In this document: positions 8,201-19,987 of the stretch, piece by piece | How the letters are laid out: every line of letters starts with the position of its first letter | Position numbering within the stretch: position 1 is the stretch's first letter | Source of the DNA: Chara braunii | Lineage: Eukaryota > Streptophyta > Charophyceae > Charales > Characeae | NCBI GenBank assembly: GCA_003427395.1 | Contig: BFEA01000744.1 | Coordinates: forward strand, 318,943 to 367,286 | Direction: 5' to 3' | Length of the DNA stretch: 48,344 nt | Program-made: the position numbers and the translations under genes | The notes under the pieces: model-generated | Database searches by the model: none | Told to the model about the DNA's origin: nothing | What the model saw: only the letters and a program-made list of their open reading frames with translations

Positions 8201-9403
8201 ATAAATGTTTGTATCCTCTTGCAAAAGTCGACGAATAAAGGTTGGTCGGGTTTACCCATCGTTACGGCCTATCACCAGGAAGTGAACATCAAAGATTAAG
8301 CATCAAATCAGGCTACTAGTAGGTTCCACCGCCACGGCTATACGAGTTTGGGCGCATGAATTTTGCATCCAAGTTCTCAGCAGTGTTACGGAGGTGGGGT
8401 TGTACCTGATGGCTTTTATTTGGACATCCCTGAGGACACTGAGAACCGCTGCAACAGTAAAACATATTGCCAGAACCAGACATTAGTGGCTAAAACAGTG
8501 GATGGTGGTGATTGAACTATCTAGAGAAGACGCAAGGGGATGGCTTAGGAAGGTGAAGACAGATCTAATTAAGGTGTATAGATGGACTGACAGGGAGGGA
8601 ATATTTTCAACCAGACGCTAGGCAGATGCGCTACTATATTCAAAGACCCTAATGTCCTATCCTACGTGGCTAGAGATTAAAAAGTTTCAATGTATAGCAT
8701 GAATGAGCAAGGAGACAATCAACAAAATAAGGAGGAATCTTCAAATTCATCTTCAAACATGGATTGACTAGTGTGAAATGCTAAAAACTTAATAGGATGG
8801 AAATGGAAATAAAGATTTTCTTTTGGGTTATGAATCATACGATCGTGTAATTCCAACTGGTTTCACTGTTCCGCGTTAAACCTCCGTTTGAAAAATCAAT
8901 GGAAAAATAATTACGGACTTCCTGCCAAAATGCGAGACAAGCCTATAAATTATAGATATCAAGTTTAAGATGGATTCTATGTATAGAACTTCAATGGTGG
9001 GTAGGATACGGGGTGACCACAAGCAATGGGGACAAGAACGAACTAAAATTAAGGTCCACCTCGAACCCGTAGTGTAGGAATGTAAATGATTCACTCGTAA
9101 GAACGAATGCAATAGAACGGGGGAAAAAGGTATAGGTATTCAATGAAATTATACTTTTGTTCATCTGTATTTTTATTAACAAAAGGAAAATTTTGCTTCA
9201 CACTCCAGAGAAAATGATACTTTTGTTCGTTTTTATGTTTATTAACAACGCGATTCGAGTTCTACAACGATAAGATTCGCAGGCTCGTCTCTCACTAATG
9301 ACAATTCATATCAAAATTTATATTCCAATAAACTAATGACCTTATCTCAGCAATGTATTTGAGACTTTTTTGAAGTTCTTTCTAACAGGATTGTTATCAG
9401 ACC
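8201..9403. other. AT-rich; one short coding-like stretch
   Basis: At about 8516-8700 a plus-strand frame reads amino acids of natural-looking composition (for example ARGWLRKVKTDLIKVYRW) with one internal TAG. It could be a retroelement scrap but matches no motif I know. Nothing else is supported. Confidence 0.25.
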
Positions 9404-9667
9404 GCCCAATTTTCAAATATGAAGATCCAACTGGAAGTAGAGCCATTTTTTTAATACCTATCTTAGATGTTTGTATCCTCTATAACTTTTAGACAATATC
9501 ATGGGGGAATGGTTTGGGACTTCTTCCACTTTCCTGCCCAATTTTCAAATATGAAGATCCAACTGGAAGTAGAGTCGTTTTTTTTAATACCTATCTTAGA
9601 TGCTTGTATCCTCTATCACTTTTAGACAATGTAATGAAGGAATGGTTTGAGACTTCTTCCACTTTCC
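9404..9667. repeat. 132-bp tandem duplication
   Basis: Two head-to-tail copies (9404-9535 and 9536-9667) begin GCCCAATTTTCAAATATGAA and differ at only about ten positions, so the duplication is fairly young. Unit ends share the word CACTTTCCT. No coding role is apparent. Confidence 0.92.
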
Positions 9668-10658
9668 TTATTTATATAGTAAAAATGCAACAAATTGGTA
9701 GAATTGCTCGGGTAAATCAGTTGAGTTCATTGTTTTTCAATCACACAAACTCCATAGGTATAACAAAATTGAACTAATTTTATTTGAATATATTTTTTTC
9801 TCCAAAAATTGATAACGTCATCCACATTTTTACTCATGGCAACCTTGTGAATTAGTTGAAGTGAATTGTTTCAATAACAAAAATAAACTTCATAGACATG
9901 AATCCAAATCCGAAAGACGATTGTGGATTTCAATGGACAAAACTAGGTGGTTGCGCGAAATAGTCGAAGTTGGAGAAATACCATACACAAAAGTAAGTAA
10001 AAAGTAAGTAAGTGCACGCAGTTAATTTATTGTCTACACGGACATCATGTGGAAAAGCCAAAGCCGGAGAGATACAAGGCATAGGAGTAAGTGCACACAA
10101 TTGAAGTATTAACCACACGAACACCATGTACATATCACTCCATTGGAGATGAAAAGACTACACAGGGAAGACGATCAATGAGCAAGAAGGTAGTTGGATC
10201 AACCACACTTATGACCCTTAAAGAGGGACAAAAAAGGAGTAGGCATTTTACTTTGATTTTAGGTAATAAAGATTTGGATGTACATAGTCAATGACATGGA
10301 TTTACAGGCCCGCTGGGCATGGATGAAGTTTATTTGACAAGGAAAATTTTGGGTCTTGATGATTGTTTGTATTCCCCTGGAAAGGGTGAATTTCTTCAAT
10401 GACTTAAAGTTGAATATTCTTGATATTGATATTGTGTTCATACTAGTTCATATTCAATAACTAAAATTGTGCTTTAAAGGACATCATTGTATGAAGTTTA
10501 GGTGTTGCCAACATTTAGTTTTGATGAAATTTATGCTAGAGTCAGCTCAAATTATAATTCAGCAACATATTCAAACTAATGTAGCTATCAGGTTGCATAT
10601 GATGTTTATCTACATCTGAAACGAGCAAGTGAAGAAATATTAAGAATATGTATATATC
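9668..10658. other. AT-rich, no gene identified
   Basis: Only short frames. The motif GTGCACAC/ACACGAACACCATGT near 10090-10130 repeats in altered form the motif near 10010-10050 (CACGGACATCATGTGG), a weak duplication with period about 80 bp. Confidence 0.35.
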
Positions 10659-10690
10659 CTGATGAGTCGGTGAAACTCCGACGAAACAGT
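10659..10690 (+). ncRNA. Hammerhead core, 5' half missing
   Basis: CTGATGA (10659-10665), stem II GTCGG/CCGAC with loop TGAAACT, and GAAA (10683-10686) followed by CAGTTTG are present. This is the same family as the ribozymes at 1.0 and 3.1 kb. Upstream there is neither a stem I nor a strand to pair with CAGTTTG, so the cleavage strand is absent and the motif should be inactive. The break falls just before the core, as expected of a 5'-truncated copy. No (AC)n follows. Confidence 0.68.
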
Positions 10691-10774
10691 TTGTCACAGC
10701 CCCTCGTTTGTTGTCCTCTTCTCTCTCTCTGCCTACGGTTTTACCGGGCAGTTCTGTTTGTGACGATATATATG

Positions 10775-11247
10775 GTCACGGAGTCGAACGTTCAGGGGGC
10801 CCCGGGCTGATTCCCGAACGTTCAGGTGTTTGGGGTCCTGTTCGGGGGTTGAACCCGAAGGGGTTCGGCCCCCACCAAAAATTATTTCGGTACCTAAAAA
10901 TAATTTCTTTCTTTTTATTGTTTTTTTGTGTGTTCTCTAAGATGTTAGATATGTGCCTATAAATTTTGAAGTCATTTTGCTCCGCCAAACAAAAATGAAA
11001 AATCTTCAAAGATTGAGGTGTCAAAAATGAAAAATCTTCAAAGATTGAGGTGTCGGAAACGGGCTTGCGCACTCACTAATTTTAATTCTCTATTTATTTA
11101 TTTATTTTCTTATTAATTTTAATTTTTCATTTTTTTATTTTTATTTTAAATTTGGTAAGGAATTGGGATGTAATGCACAGGCCAATGTTGTTTATTTTAT
11201 CTTTTCTGCATTAACATATACTTTTTTCAGATTTTTTTGATTTTTTG

Positions 11248-11281
<34 letters not shown>

Positions 11282-11389
11282 TTTTATTATTTTTTTTTTA
11301 GATCCGCGTTCGGCCCGAAAGACGGAACGAATCCCCAAGGGGTTTTGTACGTTCGGGCGTTCGGCCCGTCCCAAGCGTCGGGCACCCTA
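10775..11389. mobile_element. (TA)n-flanked inverted-repeat element, copy A
   Basis: Runs from GGTCACGGAG to CGTCGGGCACCCT between TATATA tracts. It carries the family order: GAACGTTC-rich left end, CCCCCACCAAAAATTATT, CAAAGATTGAGGTGTC, an AT-rich middle with an (ATT)n tract (about 11250-11283), GCAGGCCAATGTTG, a T-tract, then GTTCGGCCCG and the right end. The internal AAAGATTG-GGTGTC segment is tandemly doubled (near 11006 and 11038). Confidence 0.72.
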
Positions 11390-11403
11390 TATGTATATAT
11401 ATA

Positions 11404-12112
11404 GGGTCACCAGCCCGTACGTACGGAGGACCCCGGGCAGACCTCCGTACGTACGGGCGTTCGGGGTCTTGTACGGGGTCCGAACCCGACTGCGTTTGGC
11501 CCCCGCCAAAAATTATTGCGGGGCCTAAAAATAATTATTTTTTTTTGAATGTTTGTTTGTGAGTTCTCTATAATGTAAGGTACATGCCTGTAAATTTTCA
11601 AGTCATTTGGCTAAGCCAAATAAGAATAAAAAATCGCCAAAGATGGCGGTGTCAAAACGTGCTCGCACACGTATTTTTTCACTTTTTACTTTTTGTTTTC
11701 ACTTTAGTTCGGGGTCTAAACAATTTTATTATTTTTTGAAATTTTTTTAGTGGGTTTTTTATTATGTGAAGTACACATCTGTTAAATTAAACAAAGATGG
11801 CGGTGTTGAAAACATGCTCGCGCACTCTCTGAATTTAATTCTCTTTTTATTTTTATTTATTTTTATTATTAGTATTTGGTTTCCGTATTTTATTTGTATT
11901 TCGAATTTGGTAAGGAATTCGTATGTAATGCTCAGGCAAATCTTGTTTAATTTATTTTTTTCCATAACATATCGTTTTTTCATATTTTTTTGATGACATT
12001 TTTTTTTTTTTTTTTTTTGGGGGGGGGCCTGCGTTCGGCCCGAACGGCCGAACGCATCCCCAAGGGGTCCCATACGTTTGAGCGTTCGGCCCGTCCCGAA
12101 CGCCGGTTACCC

Positions 12113-12114
<2 letters not shown>
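11404..12114. mobile_element. (TA)n-flanked inverted-repeat element, copy B
   Basis: A full-length example. The left end GGGTCACCAGCCCGTACG and the right end GAACGCCGGTTACCCTG are inverted relatives, and both sides are TA repeats. Inside are two direct copies of a segment with GCCAAAGATGGCGG (near 11636 and 11793). The first is preceded by the palindrome ATTTGGCTAAGCCAAAT (near 11608). A subterminal hairpin GCGTTCGGC/GCCGAACGC lies near 12030. There is no ORF. The TA flanks and lack of coding sequence suggest a MITE that targets TA or (TA)n. The superfamily is unknown. Confidence 0.8.
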
Positions 12115-12147
<33 letters not shown>

Positions 12148-12148
12148 G

Positions 12149-12180
<32 letters not shown>
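12115..12180. repeat. (TA)n microsatellite
   Basis: Interrupted TA repeats abutting the right end of copy B. Confidence 0.93.
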
Positions 12181-12181
<1 letters not shown>

Positions 12182-13878
12182 CTTTGAATCATTACAAACA
12201 ACACTTAAAATTGGCATGATTAGGGAACATTTGCTAATTCGAGCCTGCTTAAGACTGCTTCAAGCTAGTACATGTACCGATATGCTTTGTTTCCCACTTA
12301 CATACTATAGTGTTAGAGGATTTCAAAGTTTACAAGTAGATTATACTATGTTGTATTGTGAAGATATTTTTTCTTGTAAGCGCGTTTATGAAGATTTGGA
12401 TGAGGATTTGACTCATACTTATTGGTTAAATGTAAATATAAGGATCTTTACGAAAGGTAAATATTTACTAAGACGTATATGATTACAAACGAAGAATTAC
12501 GAAAAACAGTTGGAAGCATGTTGAAGGGTGAGGTACGTGGTAGCAATAGTCTCCTCATTGAATTTTAATTACAATATCGAAAGTTGTTGGTCCCACATCT
12601 AGTTAACATATTCGACTTGGTACGAACGTGTAGTGGGTTGAGTCAAATTATATCATGTAGTGGACGGGTGAACGGGCATGCAAGTGATGTATAAAAATAG
12701 GTATTTAATAAATAAATAAATAAAAAATTGAATACTCAACATCTTCAATAATTTCATTAAAAGTCTGGTTACGAGACTTGAAAAACTTTTATCGGCCTTC
12801 GTGGAGTTGGACCAAGTGGCTTTCATTCAAGAATGGTTCATTTTTAATAATATCATTATGATAATTAAAGCATTTGTTGTGTTACAAATAAATAATTTTG
12901 AAATGTCAATCTTTAGATTTAGCGAAAACGTACAGTCAAGTTAATTGGATTTGAATTGTAGATATGTTAAAGTGATTGGGATTTGAAATTGATTTCTGCT
13001 CCCGAGTTATCCTCTCATGTTTGATTTTGGTACCCTCACTTTTTCTCTGGTTTAGTTAGACGTATTATTCAACAACATTAAAACTCACAAGATATAAAGG
13101 TCATATGTGTTCAGCATAATGAGTGTAAAGTTAAGGTTGTTCTGAATGACCTACTAGCAATCTCGAATAATTCACACTCCTTGTATTCATTACAAACATG
13201 CTTACTGCAATAATTTGAGCTATCCAAGATTGCATTGAAGGAAAACAAATCAATATAATGTTTTCGAGCAGTATTGCTTGGCAAGTAGGTGGGGTGTGAA
13301 AAGAGTAGCAAATCAGTCAGTTGAGAGTTACTTAGGCGTCAAGTAATACTACCTAACTGCTTGGAGTACAAAATGTGATGCATTGCACCTCTCTTTATTT
13401 GGATAGACTGTAGTCGCTAATGAAGCATTATTCTCCGATCCGTCACAGTGTGCAGCATACCGAGACCACAGGATGGGGGACACGACGGGCACAAGCGCGC
13501 ATTCCAAAAAGTCGGTGGGATGACGGGCCCAGCCTCGCGACGCCGTCGGAGGGTGCATCACGGATCCCACACGTCTCCGCCCTCGCATACGGTAAGTAGC
13601 GCATGCATGGCCGAGGCCACCTGCGGCACCGCTCAATGGCGCCGCTAAGATGGCGAAGAGCGCAGAGCGTCCTCACCAAGTCGTGACACCCCCTCAACAC
13701 ATTGAAAACTCTAAGGAGGACACTTCTAGCGATTGATAAAGTTGGTGTATGGGGATTACACATTTATTACGAAACATGTTAGGCTACAGCCAGACCGCCT
13801 GGGTTAGCTTATTTGCCTAAGTTGCCACCATGTAGAGGTTAGAGAAGGTCCAACAAAAAAATAAATAAATCATAAAAA
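12181..13878. other. No gene identified
   Basis: An open plus-strand frame continues to 12482 with fairly ordinary composition but no motif. At 13440-13690 there is a short GC-rich island with CpGs and GCCGCTAAGATGGCG. No gene is recognised on either strand. Confidence 0.35.
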
Positions 13879-14287
13879 TCCTAGGCTACTAGAGTGGCTC
13901 GGGACCACTTGCCCGACAAAGGGGAAAAAAACAAAATCAATTTGGTAGAAGACTTTTGATGTGGCCTTTAGGCAAACGTTGTTCAATTTATTTTTTTGCA
14001 TAACATAATTTTTTTTATTTATTTATTTATTTTTTTCTAGGCCCTTCCCTGGTCCTTGCACGGTCAAGCCACCCAGGAAAACAAGTTGATCCGGGTGTCC
14101 CGGCTGGTAGCGTAGCAAAAATATGAAAAAACATTACTTTATGTAGAAAAATAAATTGAAAAACGTTTCTCTCCAAGTCAAATTAAAATTCCTTACCAAA
14201 GTTTAATTAAAAAATAACGTTCTTTTTTTTTTCTTCCCTTTTTTAGCCCGCCCAGGTAAGTGGTTCCGGGCCACTCTGGTTACCTAG
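13879..14287. mobile_element. Inverted-repeat element with related core but other ends
   Basis: The left end CCTAGGCTACTAGAGTGG, then CTCGGGACCACTTGCC, is an inverted match of the right end GGTAAGTGGTTCCGGGCC, then ACTCTGGTTACCTAG. The end itself is palindromic (GTGGTCC/GGGACCAC). The interior (about 13950-14010) contains the TTAGGCAAACGTTGTTCAATT...GCATAACAT stretch also found in the (TA)n-flanked elements, so the two families share internal sequence but not termini. Confidence 0.68.
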
Positions 14288-15789
14288 AAAAAATGGGCCA
14301 ATGTTGCTAGAAGACATGAAAGAAACATAAAAACTAAATCTGAAATATATAAGAGAAAATCATAAATTATTACACTTATGGAAAAGGTGGGCAGTGTTGA
14401 GGGAAAGAGAACTAGAAGAGCTAACAAAAAGTTGCAATGGCTTAAATGTGTTGAGCTAACAAAAAGTTGAAATAAATCATTTGTGGCATAATCGCTACGG
14501 TACTCAAACGAAAACTCGGTTTCAATGCGAGAATGAGAATTGTTGTGAGGTTGTCTTTCAGCTCCACATTGTATAATACTATTGTAAGGAAAGTAATATA
14601 TAAATGGATTTAGAAGAAAGGGAATGAATTCAAAGTCTCGAACCTGATGTTGAATAAGCATCATACATTCAAGACTACGACTAAGTCCGTAACTGATATT
14701 TTGCATAACCGTAAGGGGCACGCCTCCACGGTTCCCCAAGAGTGTGTGCGTCACAGGTTTCAACTGCCCAAAATTAACGCGCGTATTCATGTAAGGATGA
14801 GTGAAATTATGGGTTCACACTTGTTTTTGAATAACTCTAGAAATATTATGTAGCCAAGAAGAATGATAAATCTGAAAGAAATCAGTAGAAATAACCAATA
14901 CGTGTTGAGCCACCTATTGAGACTCGTGAGGGTATGACCAAGTACGTATGTTATTCTCTGTGAGTATGTTATGGGAGTTAAGGGTGCCCTTGAAGGACTT
15001 GAACATTTAACGATAACCTTGACTTTGAGGTGGTTACAGTCTATGAGAGGACCCTCTTCAACATGATGTGTTTTGAGTACCGGATCACGAAACTACAAAG
15101 GGTTGTGAGATGGGACTCAAAAGGACAGTTGAAAAATGCATTTATTATGAACAAGGATAATGACCTCGGACAGAAAAGGCTTATATGACCATCTTACCAG
15201 AGTTCTGCAAGGCTCAGAATCAAGGTTTTTATGAAGGCAATAAACCTTTCGATGCGGTTGAAAAAAAAAAATGGTTGTTTTAATCTCGAGAACCGGGGGG
15301 TACTTGAAGACAAGCTTATCAATAAATCCGAAGACCAATAAAGGTGATCTCAGCATCATCATTCGCAAATATGACATAAAAAGAATGTTCTCGAAAATAC
15401 TGCATAAAAAAGTGCGGCAGACGGTAAACTGGATTTTTTCAAAAAGTACGGGACAAAAAGAAATATTGGGTAAGAGTCAAGACTAGAGGAAAAGGCACAG
15501 TTGTGGGAAAATTATAATGGGAAGGGGGTCAAAAATGTGATCACTTTCATGATTTTGAACACGTCGTCGATTTATTTTTTTTTTAATGTGTTTTTTAAAT
15601 CAACGGGTGTCACCTTCTTTGAAAGATGTGATCTTAAAACTTGCAGTGCAGAATGCCTGCCCTGAAAACCACATGGGTTTTTCCATTTTTGGAATAAAAA
15701 ATCACTCATTGTATTAGGATTATACATTGAAAAATATTTTTTTTCTTACAATTCAATATTTGTTTTTTTTTTTAATTACTTTATGAACG
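14288..15789. other. AT-rich, no gene identified
   Basis: Several open frames up to 168 codons are hydrophobic or low-complexity and show no motif. I see no RNA gene here. This could be the decayed 5' part of the RT-bearing element that follows, but I cannot read it. Confidence 0.3.
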
Positions 15790-16150
15790 ATGGACGAACA
15801 AACCAAACTTCCTCTTGCATATCTCGCTTGCATGTTTGTCGAGCATAATTTTTTATCTAACCTAGGAAATGACAAAAAATGCCTTTTGGTAGAAGGTATG
15901 TTGACGACCCTCTGTTGATTGGAATATACCGGGACAATGATAAATATAAGGTTGAAGGCTTGATGGACTCGGTGGAAACCTACTATCACAAACAACTGGA
16001 ATTCGAAAGGACCGATAATGGCTTTGATTTGGTTGCATTCCTTGAAACTAAGGTGTTCACACTCGAAAACTCGTATGAAGTGAGAAACATTCACAAAATT
16101 AAAAATGCCGAGAGGATTCGGGAAGACTTGAAAAACCCAAATTTATAATC
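15790..16150 (+). pseudogene. YVDD-type reverse transcriptase fragment, Penelope-like candidate
   Basis: One frame from 15790 reads LPLAYLACMFVEHNFLSNLG, the position and pattern of the RT motif-4 helix that usually reads LSPLLA-x2-Y. After about 35 codons the frame shifts, and from 15891 the other frame reads GRRYVDDPLLIGIY (catalytic YVDD at 15897-15908). Then come a Y-x2-QLEFE segment and FLETKVF, matching the motif after the active site (FLD/FLG in Penelope-like and related RTs). The frame stops at 16146. Downstream, LNRKLKWVDFP (about 16266) may be further RT tail in another frame. YVDD holds two of the metal-binding aspartates. The frameshift and missing fingers make it inactive. Other RVT_1 families with an RYVDD motif cannot be excluded. 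Confidence 0.66.
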
Positions 16151-16812
16151 ACTAGATATTTTAAGTCATTTTGGCTCAAGGAAAAAAAATCACAAATATC
16201 ATACGTACCCTTTACCATATTATTACCAATACTAAGTGTGAAGCCTTGTTATCACCATGCCTAATTACCCTTAATAGGAAGTTAAAATGGGTGGATTTTC
16301 CCAGTGTTTTCTCATGGCATTGATGAAGGTTTCCCGAGAAAATCAGTGAAATATGGATCGAGCTCGTTCGTAAGATTTGCGAGTGCTAGAAGCAATGGCA
16401 ATAAATATATGGACGAAGGACCTACTCTGCAGCAAGGTTTAAATTATTCCCTTGCAAACATTTATGGACAATGCATTCACATACTACCTAGTGATAGGTG
16501 CTACCGTACTCGGAGAAGTACTAGTGTTGTTTTTATAATTGTTTTTTCTTGAAGGTAATATCGGATGACGATAAGGTTCGAAGGGTACATCATCACTAAG
16601 ATAACGTGTTTTGCTTCCAGATCGCATTGGCACTTCAACAGGCAGGAAAACTATACGCACCCTCAATATGTTTGTTTATTGCACTCACGTACTTCGAATT
16701 CAGAATAATCTTGTTCAGAGTACGGTGCTTCAAATGTTTTTCAACAATGGTATAGACTTGATTCATTTTATTTATTTATTTATTTTTTAATTAATCTTTA
16801 TGTTTTTTTTAT
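16151..16812. other. Decayed downstream part of the RT element, no intact frame
   Basis: Short plus-strand frames of natural-looking composition continue after the RT fragment with many stops. Nothing else is recognised. Confidence 0.35.
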
Positions 16813-17590
16813 AGGCTACCAGAGTGGTCCGGGACCACTTGTCCTGCTAGGCCGAACGCCCGAACGTATAGGACCCCTTGGGGATGCGTTCGGCCGTTCA
16901 GGCCGAACATGAAAAAAAAAAAAAAAAAAAAAAAAANGTTCGGCCGTTCAGGCCGAACATGAAAAAAAAAAAAAAAAAAAAAAAAAATCTGAAACAAATA
17001 TATGCTATGAAGAAAAATAAATAAAAAAAGATTGGTCTGAGCTTTACATCCCAATTTAATACCAAATTGGAAATAAAAATAAATACTGAGAATAAATATT
17101 TATAATAAAAATAATAAAAAATAAAAAGAGAATTAAATTTAGTGAGTGCGCGAATATGTTTTTGACACTGCCATCTTCGGCGATTTTTTTTTTTTTTTTT
17201 TGAATAGTTGAATGCCCTGAAAATTTAAAGATGTGTACTTCAAATAATACAAAACTCACAAAAAAAAATTCAAAAAATAATAAAATTGTTTAGACCCTGA
17301 ACTAAAGTGAAAACCAAAAGTAAAAAGTGAAACAAAACATGGGCACCACCATATTTGGCAATTTTTCATTCTTATTTGGCTAAGCCAAATGACGTCAAAA
17401 TTAATACGCATGTACCTCACATAATAGAGAACTCTCAAAAATAAATTCAGGAAAAATATATATTTTTAGGTCCTGAAATAATTTTTGGCGGGGGCCGAAA
17501 GTCGTTGCGTTCGAACCCCGTACTGGACCCCAAATGCCTGTACGTACGAAGGTCGGCCTGGGGACCGCCGTACGTACGGGCTGGTGACCC
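16813..17590 (-). mobile_element. (TA)n-flanked element, copy C (reversed), joined to a second element end
   Basis: 16850-17590 is the reverse orientation of copies A and B. CGTACGTACGGGCTGGTGAC ends it at 17590, ATTTGGCTAAGCCAAAT lies near 17377, and GCACCACCATATTTGGC is the decayed GCCAAAGATGGCGG segment. GCGTTCGGCCG lies near 16887. At its left, 16813-16840 (GGCTACCAGAGTGGTCCGGG) is one end of the other element type seen at 13.9 kb, joined directly. A single N at 16937 lies between two identical stretches (see findings). Confidence 0.75.
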
Positions 17591-19987
17591 TGTATATATT
17601 GTCACAAGAGTATCAAAGCGCAAATGCAAAAAAAAAAAAGAAAAAAAAAAAAAATTCAATTTTTTATCTTCTTCCTTATACCTCCCCCTATTCAGAACCT
17701 CTTGCGTACAAGGTCGCCCACATGGATGTAGGTTGAGCGGCGGCTGCCCCCACCCCCGTGTGTCATATCGACCCACTTGCACACAACCAAAAAACAAAGA
17801 GGCAAAGAAAAGAGGAAGGGAACAACCAAATAAAACAGAACAGGGGGTAAAAAAACAGATCCCAAATGACAATTCCCACAGGCAAGCACCGCCCCAACAC
17901 ACAGGCCAAACGACGGGACAAGACCAACTAGGATGTCAAAACATTCTTGTCTGCAAAGAAATAAAAAAACGTCCCGGATACATTTCTATACACAACAGAT
18001 GGGCTTGTTCAACATTCTTATCCGGCGTCATCGTAAGCAATTCGTACCGGAACATCATAAAAAACAATCCTAGATGATGATTCCCACATAAAAGCACCGC
18101 CCCCATTGATAGGCCGGACAATGGGAAGCAACCAACTAGGATACCAAAAAGAACCCGGACGTCCGGTACAAAACGCAATCCCGGATGGCGATTCCCATAT
18201 AAAAGCACCGCCCTCATGGAGGCCGAACAACGGGAAACAACCAACCAAGATGCCAAGACAATAAAAAAAAAACGGATGACTGGTCCCACATAAAACAACG
18301 CTACGCTCGTGAAATAGAGCCAACAACGGGACAAAACCAACCGGGATGCAGACAAGATTACCACACCACAACAAGTCTACCATATCCATAGTGAAAAAAA
18401 TGGAACCATACAGTAGGCCCGCAAAACCGAAAACACCCCAGCAACCGGGAAAAATGAACAACACGAGAAAATGTGGGATGATAGGATGATGGTTCAGGCT
18501 ATTTTCGACATAAATGAATTATTGCGTGCACTGACAAGAAAACCGAGAAATATTTATACAATAACCAAAGAAGAGCCTGCTAGTACAAGCCCGACGCTCG
18601 CCGCATCATCTACAAAAGCAGAGAGATAGCAATGTCGGAGTGTATATTGTCACAAGAGTATCATAGCGCAAATGCGAAAAAAACAAAAATTCAGTTTTTT
18701 ATCTTCTTCCTTATAACTCCCCCTGTTCAAGACCTTTTGCGTACAAGACCGCCCACGTTGATGTAGGTTGAGCGGTGGCTACCCCCACCCCCGTGTGTCA
18801 TATCGACCCACTTGCACACAACCAAAAAGCAAAGAGGCAAAGAAAAGAGGAAGGGAACAACCAAATAAAGCAGAACAGGGAGCAACAAAACAAATTTCAG
18901 ATGACAAGTCCCAAAGGCAAGCACCGCCCCAACACACACAGGCCAAACGACGGGACAAGACCAACCAGGATGTCAAAACAATCTTGTCTACAAAGAAATC
19001 AAAAAACGTCCCAGATACATATCTATACACAGCAGATGGCCTTGTTCGACATTTCTATTTGCCGTCATCGTAAGCAATTCGTACCGGGACATCATAAAAA
19101 ACAATCCTAGATGATGATTCCTACATAAAAGCACCGTCCCCATTGATAGGCCGAACAACGGGAAGCAACCAACTAGGATACCAAAAAGAACCCGGAGGAC
19201 CGGTATAAAAGGCAATCCCGGATGACGATCCCCACATAAAAGCACTGTTCCCATGCAGGCCGAACAACGGGAAACAACCAACTAGGATGCCAAGACAATT
19301 AAAAAAAAAAACAGATGACTGGTCTCACATGAAGCACCTCTACGCTCATGAAATAGACCGAACAACAGGACAAAACCAACCGGGATGCAAACAAGGTTAC
19401 CACACCACAACAAATCTACCATATCCATAGTAAACGAAATGAAACCATATAGTAGTCCCGCAAAACGAAACACCACAGCAACGGGGAAGAATGAACAACA
19501 CAAGAAAATGTGGGATGATAGGACGATGGTTCAACCTATTTTCGACATAAATGAATTATTGCATGCACTGACAAGAAAATCGAGAAATATTTTCTACCAT
19601 AACCAAAGTAGAACCTGCTAGTACAGGCCCGACGCTCTCCGCATCATCTACAAAAGTAGAGAGCTAGCAACGTCGGAGTATTTATTGCCACAAGAGTATC
19701 AGACCGCAAATGCGAAAAAAAAAATTAAGAAAAAAAATAATTCTGTTTTTTATCTTTTTCCTTATAACTCCCCCTGTTCAGAACCTCTTGCGTACAAGGC
19801 CGCCCATGTGGATGTAGGTTGAGCGGTGACTGCCCCCACCCCCGTGCCTCATATCAACCCACTTGCACATAACTAAAAACCAAGAGGCAAAGAAAGGAGG
19901 AAGGGAACAACCAAATAAAACAGAACAGGGGGCAACAAAACAGATTCTAGATGACAAGTCTCACAGGCAATCACCGCCCCAACACAT
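17591..19987. repeat. Tandem array of ~1.04-kb units with ~0.1-kb subrepeats
   Basis: Three head-to-tail units start with TCACAAGAGTATCA near 17602, 18650 and 19688, giving periods of about 1048 and 1038 bp. The third stops at about 19987. Each begins with GCGCAAATGC and an A-rich stretch, and ends with GCATCATCTACAAAAG and a TCGGAG motif. Within unit 1, at least four imperfect 85-110-bp subrepeats begin near 17858, 18068, 18179 and 18271. They share CCCACATAAAAGCACCGCC, GGCCGAACAACGGGA and AACCAACTAGGAT. Unit 2 repeats the same order. This is a higher-order tandem repeat. No gene or rRNA is recognised in the unit. Confidence 0.88.

Noticed and set aside
17505-17519. GTTCGAACCCC as a tRNA B-box
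   Set aside because: It is part of the repeat family end (GGTCCGAACCC in other copies), with no A-box or cloverleaf.
17591-19987. CRISPR-like or rDNA spacer array
   Set aside because: Subrepeats are 85-110 bp and imperfect without spacer logic, and no rRNA sequence is present.
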